A DNA stretch of 64,000 bases from an uncultured Saprospiraceae bacterium (GTDB lineage: Bacteria; Bacteroidota; Bacteroidia; Chitinophagales; Saprospiraceae): NCBI GenBank assembly GCA_937950315.1, contig CALFDU010000106.1:1-64000 (forward strand), given 5' to 3'. Positions within the stretch are counted from its first letter, which is position 1; every line of letters begins with the position of its first letter. Below the pieces are notes generated by a model, which saw only the letters and a list, made by a program, of their open reading frames with translations, was not told the DNA's origin and ran no database searches. Shown piece by piece: positions 63,617 to 64,000 of the stretch. Position numbers and translations under genes: made by a program.

Positions 63617-64000
63617 CTAAAAGTTAAATTCTTTTTCTGTTGGAATGGTTAGGAATTCTTCGTGTTCAAATATTTTTGCAATACCTTCGATTCTAGACAA
63701 TTCATATTTGTAGAAGAATTTCATAGTATGTATTTTACTTTCGTAAAATTCTGTGCTGTAGGTCAATTTATTATTGCTTAATGCATCTTGCGCAGTATTT
63801 GCCATTTTCAACCATTGCCATGCTATGACCAATGTAGAGAACATTTCCATAAATGGTGTTGCATCAGCCAAATATTTTTCAAATTCTCCTTTCATTGCAA
63901 AGCCAGAAATTTTTCCAAGGACAGATTCAATGGTTTTCATTCCTCCTGCCAATTGGTCTGCGAATTCTGATAAAGAGCCATGCGCTTTCGCTCTCTTTAT
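63617..64000 (-). CDS. Acyl-CoA dehydrogenase, C-terminal part (truncated by window edge)
   Basis: The frame is open to the right edge: the codons from 64000 down read IKRAKAHGSLSEFADQLAGG and continue into the ORF, so there is no start within the window. The visible ~127 residues match the C-terminal helical extension of long acyl-CoA dehydrogenases (MEMFSTLVIAWQWLKMANTA, YESKIHTMKFFYKYELSRIE). It oxidises acyl-CoA in the first step of beta-oxidation. Directly upstream of the FadH-like gene. Confidence 0.82.
   Translation of the reverse strand: MKRAKAHGSLSEFADQLAGGMKTIESVLGKISGFAMKGEFEKYLADATPFMEMFSTLVIAWQWLKMANTAQDALSNNKLTYSTEFYESKIHTMKFFYKYELSRIEGIAKIFEHEEFLTIPTEKEFNF

Overview
The window is a low-GC (roughly 36-38 % by eye) bacterial chromosome segment that reads as Bacteroidota, most like a marine Saprospiria-type organism. 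The signs are: type IX secretion (T9SS) C-terminal sorting domains at 23346-25706 and 48766-50310, SprB-type repeats, PorT-like and other small outer-membrane barrels, DUF4412 and DUF5686 proteins, a GGGP-synthase-type UbiA enzyme, almost no Shine-Dalgarno sequences, and several perfect copies of the Bacteroidota -7 promoter word TAnnTTTG a few bases ahead of genes. The exact genus cannot be read from the sequence. No rRNA, tRNA, CRISPR array, prophage or insertion sequence was seen; almost all of the window is dense chromosomal core with a few accessory loci.

Layout. 0.3-8.3 kb: an OmpA/propeller surface protein, a CHAP hydrolase, ffh (SRP), a YggS PLP protein, a deoxynucleoside kinase, a secreted nuclease and a HerA-like ATPase. 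8.3-14 kb (minus): a thioredoxin-like protein, then a coupled run glmM - class V aminotransferase - cysteine desulfurase - ribD. 14-16.5 kb (plus): PAP2 phosphatase - folD - prmA. 16.4-19 kb (minus): a five-gene unit ferredoxin - iscX - KdsC phosphatase - UbiA - maf. 19-22.7 kb (plus): a tandem AAA ATPase with a duplicated N-terminal domain and a membrane-anchored OmpA/TSP3 protein. 22.8-28.7 kb (minus): rlmH, a PA-domain T9SS protein, then barrel - waaA - heptose-kinase-like. 29-31.8 kb: a large SLBB exporter. 31.8-39 kb: exonuclease/GIY-YIG, dynamin-like GTPase, WbqC, GT2, MiaE, a 44-aa membrane protein, a Pif1-like helicase. 39-47.4 kb: smc, PorT-like protein, engB, PlsB-like acyltransferase, DEDDh exonuclease, DUF4412. 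47.5-52.6 kb: a redox locus with two paralogous di-heme peroxidases around a heme-c/copper-monooxygenase fusion. 52.7-64 kb: two barrels, UbiA-like - M42 peptidase - pyrE, NUDIX, nitrilase, ExbD, DUF5686, FadH and the end of an acyl-CoA dehydrogenase.

What stands out. (1) A 13-base word, CGCTTSCGCAAAT (S = G or C), occurs exactly nine times on both strands and in several reading frames, with close variants; chance predicts far fewer than one. It looks like a genome-wide DNA word (uptake-signal-like or protein-binding) and is the strongest unexplained signal here. (2) The protein at 48766-50310 carries a CxxCH heme site followed by the full set of copper ligands expected of a PHM/DBH-type monooxygenase and a T9SS tail, flanked by two lipoprotein di-heme peroxidases: a candidate self-reducing surface copper oxygenase system. 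(3) The AAA protein at 19117-21741 has two homologous N-terminal beta-rich domains in front of two intact CbbX-type ATPase modules, with a possible alternative-hairpin leader upstream.

Several start codons were moved from the longest ORF using family alignment from memory, gene overlaps and -7 boxes; these are stated in the entries. All function calls are from motif recognition by eye, without database searches.
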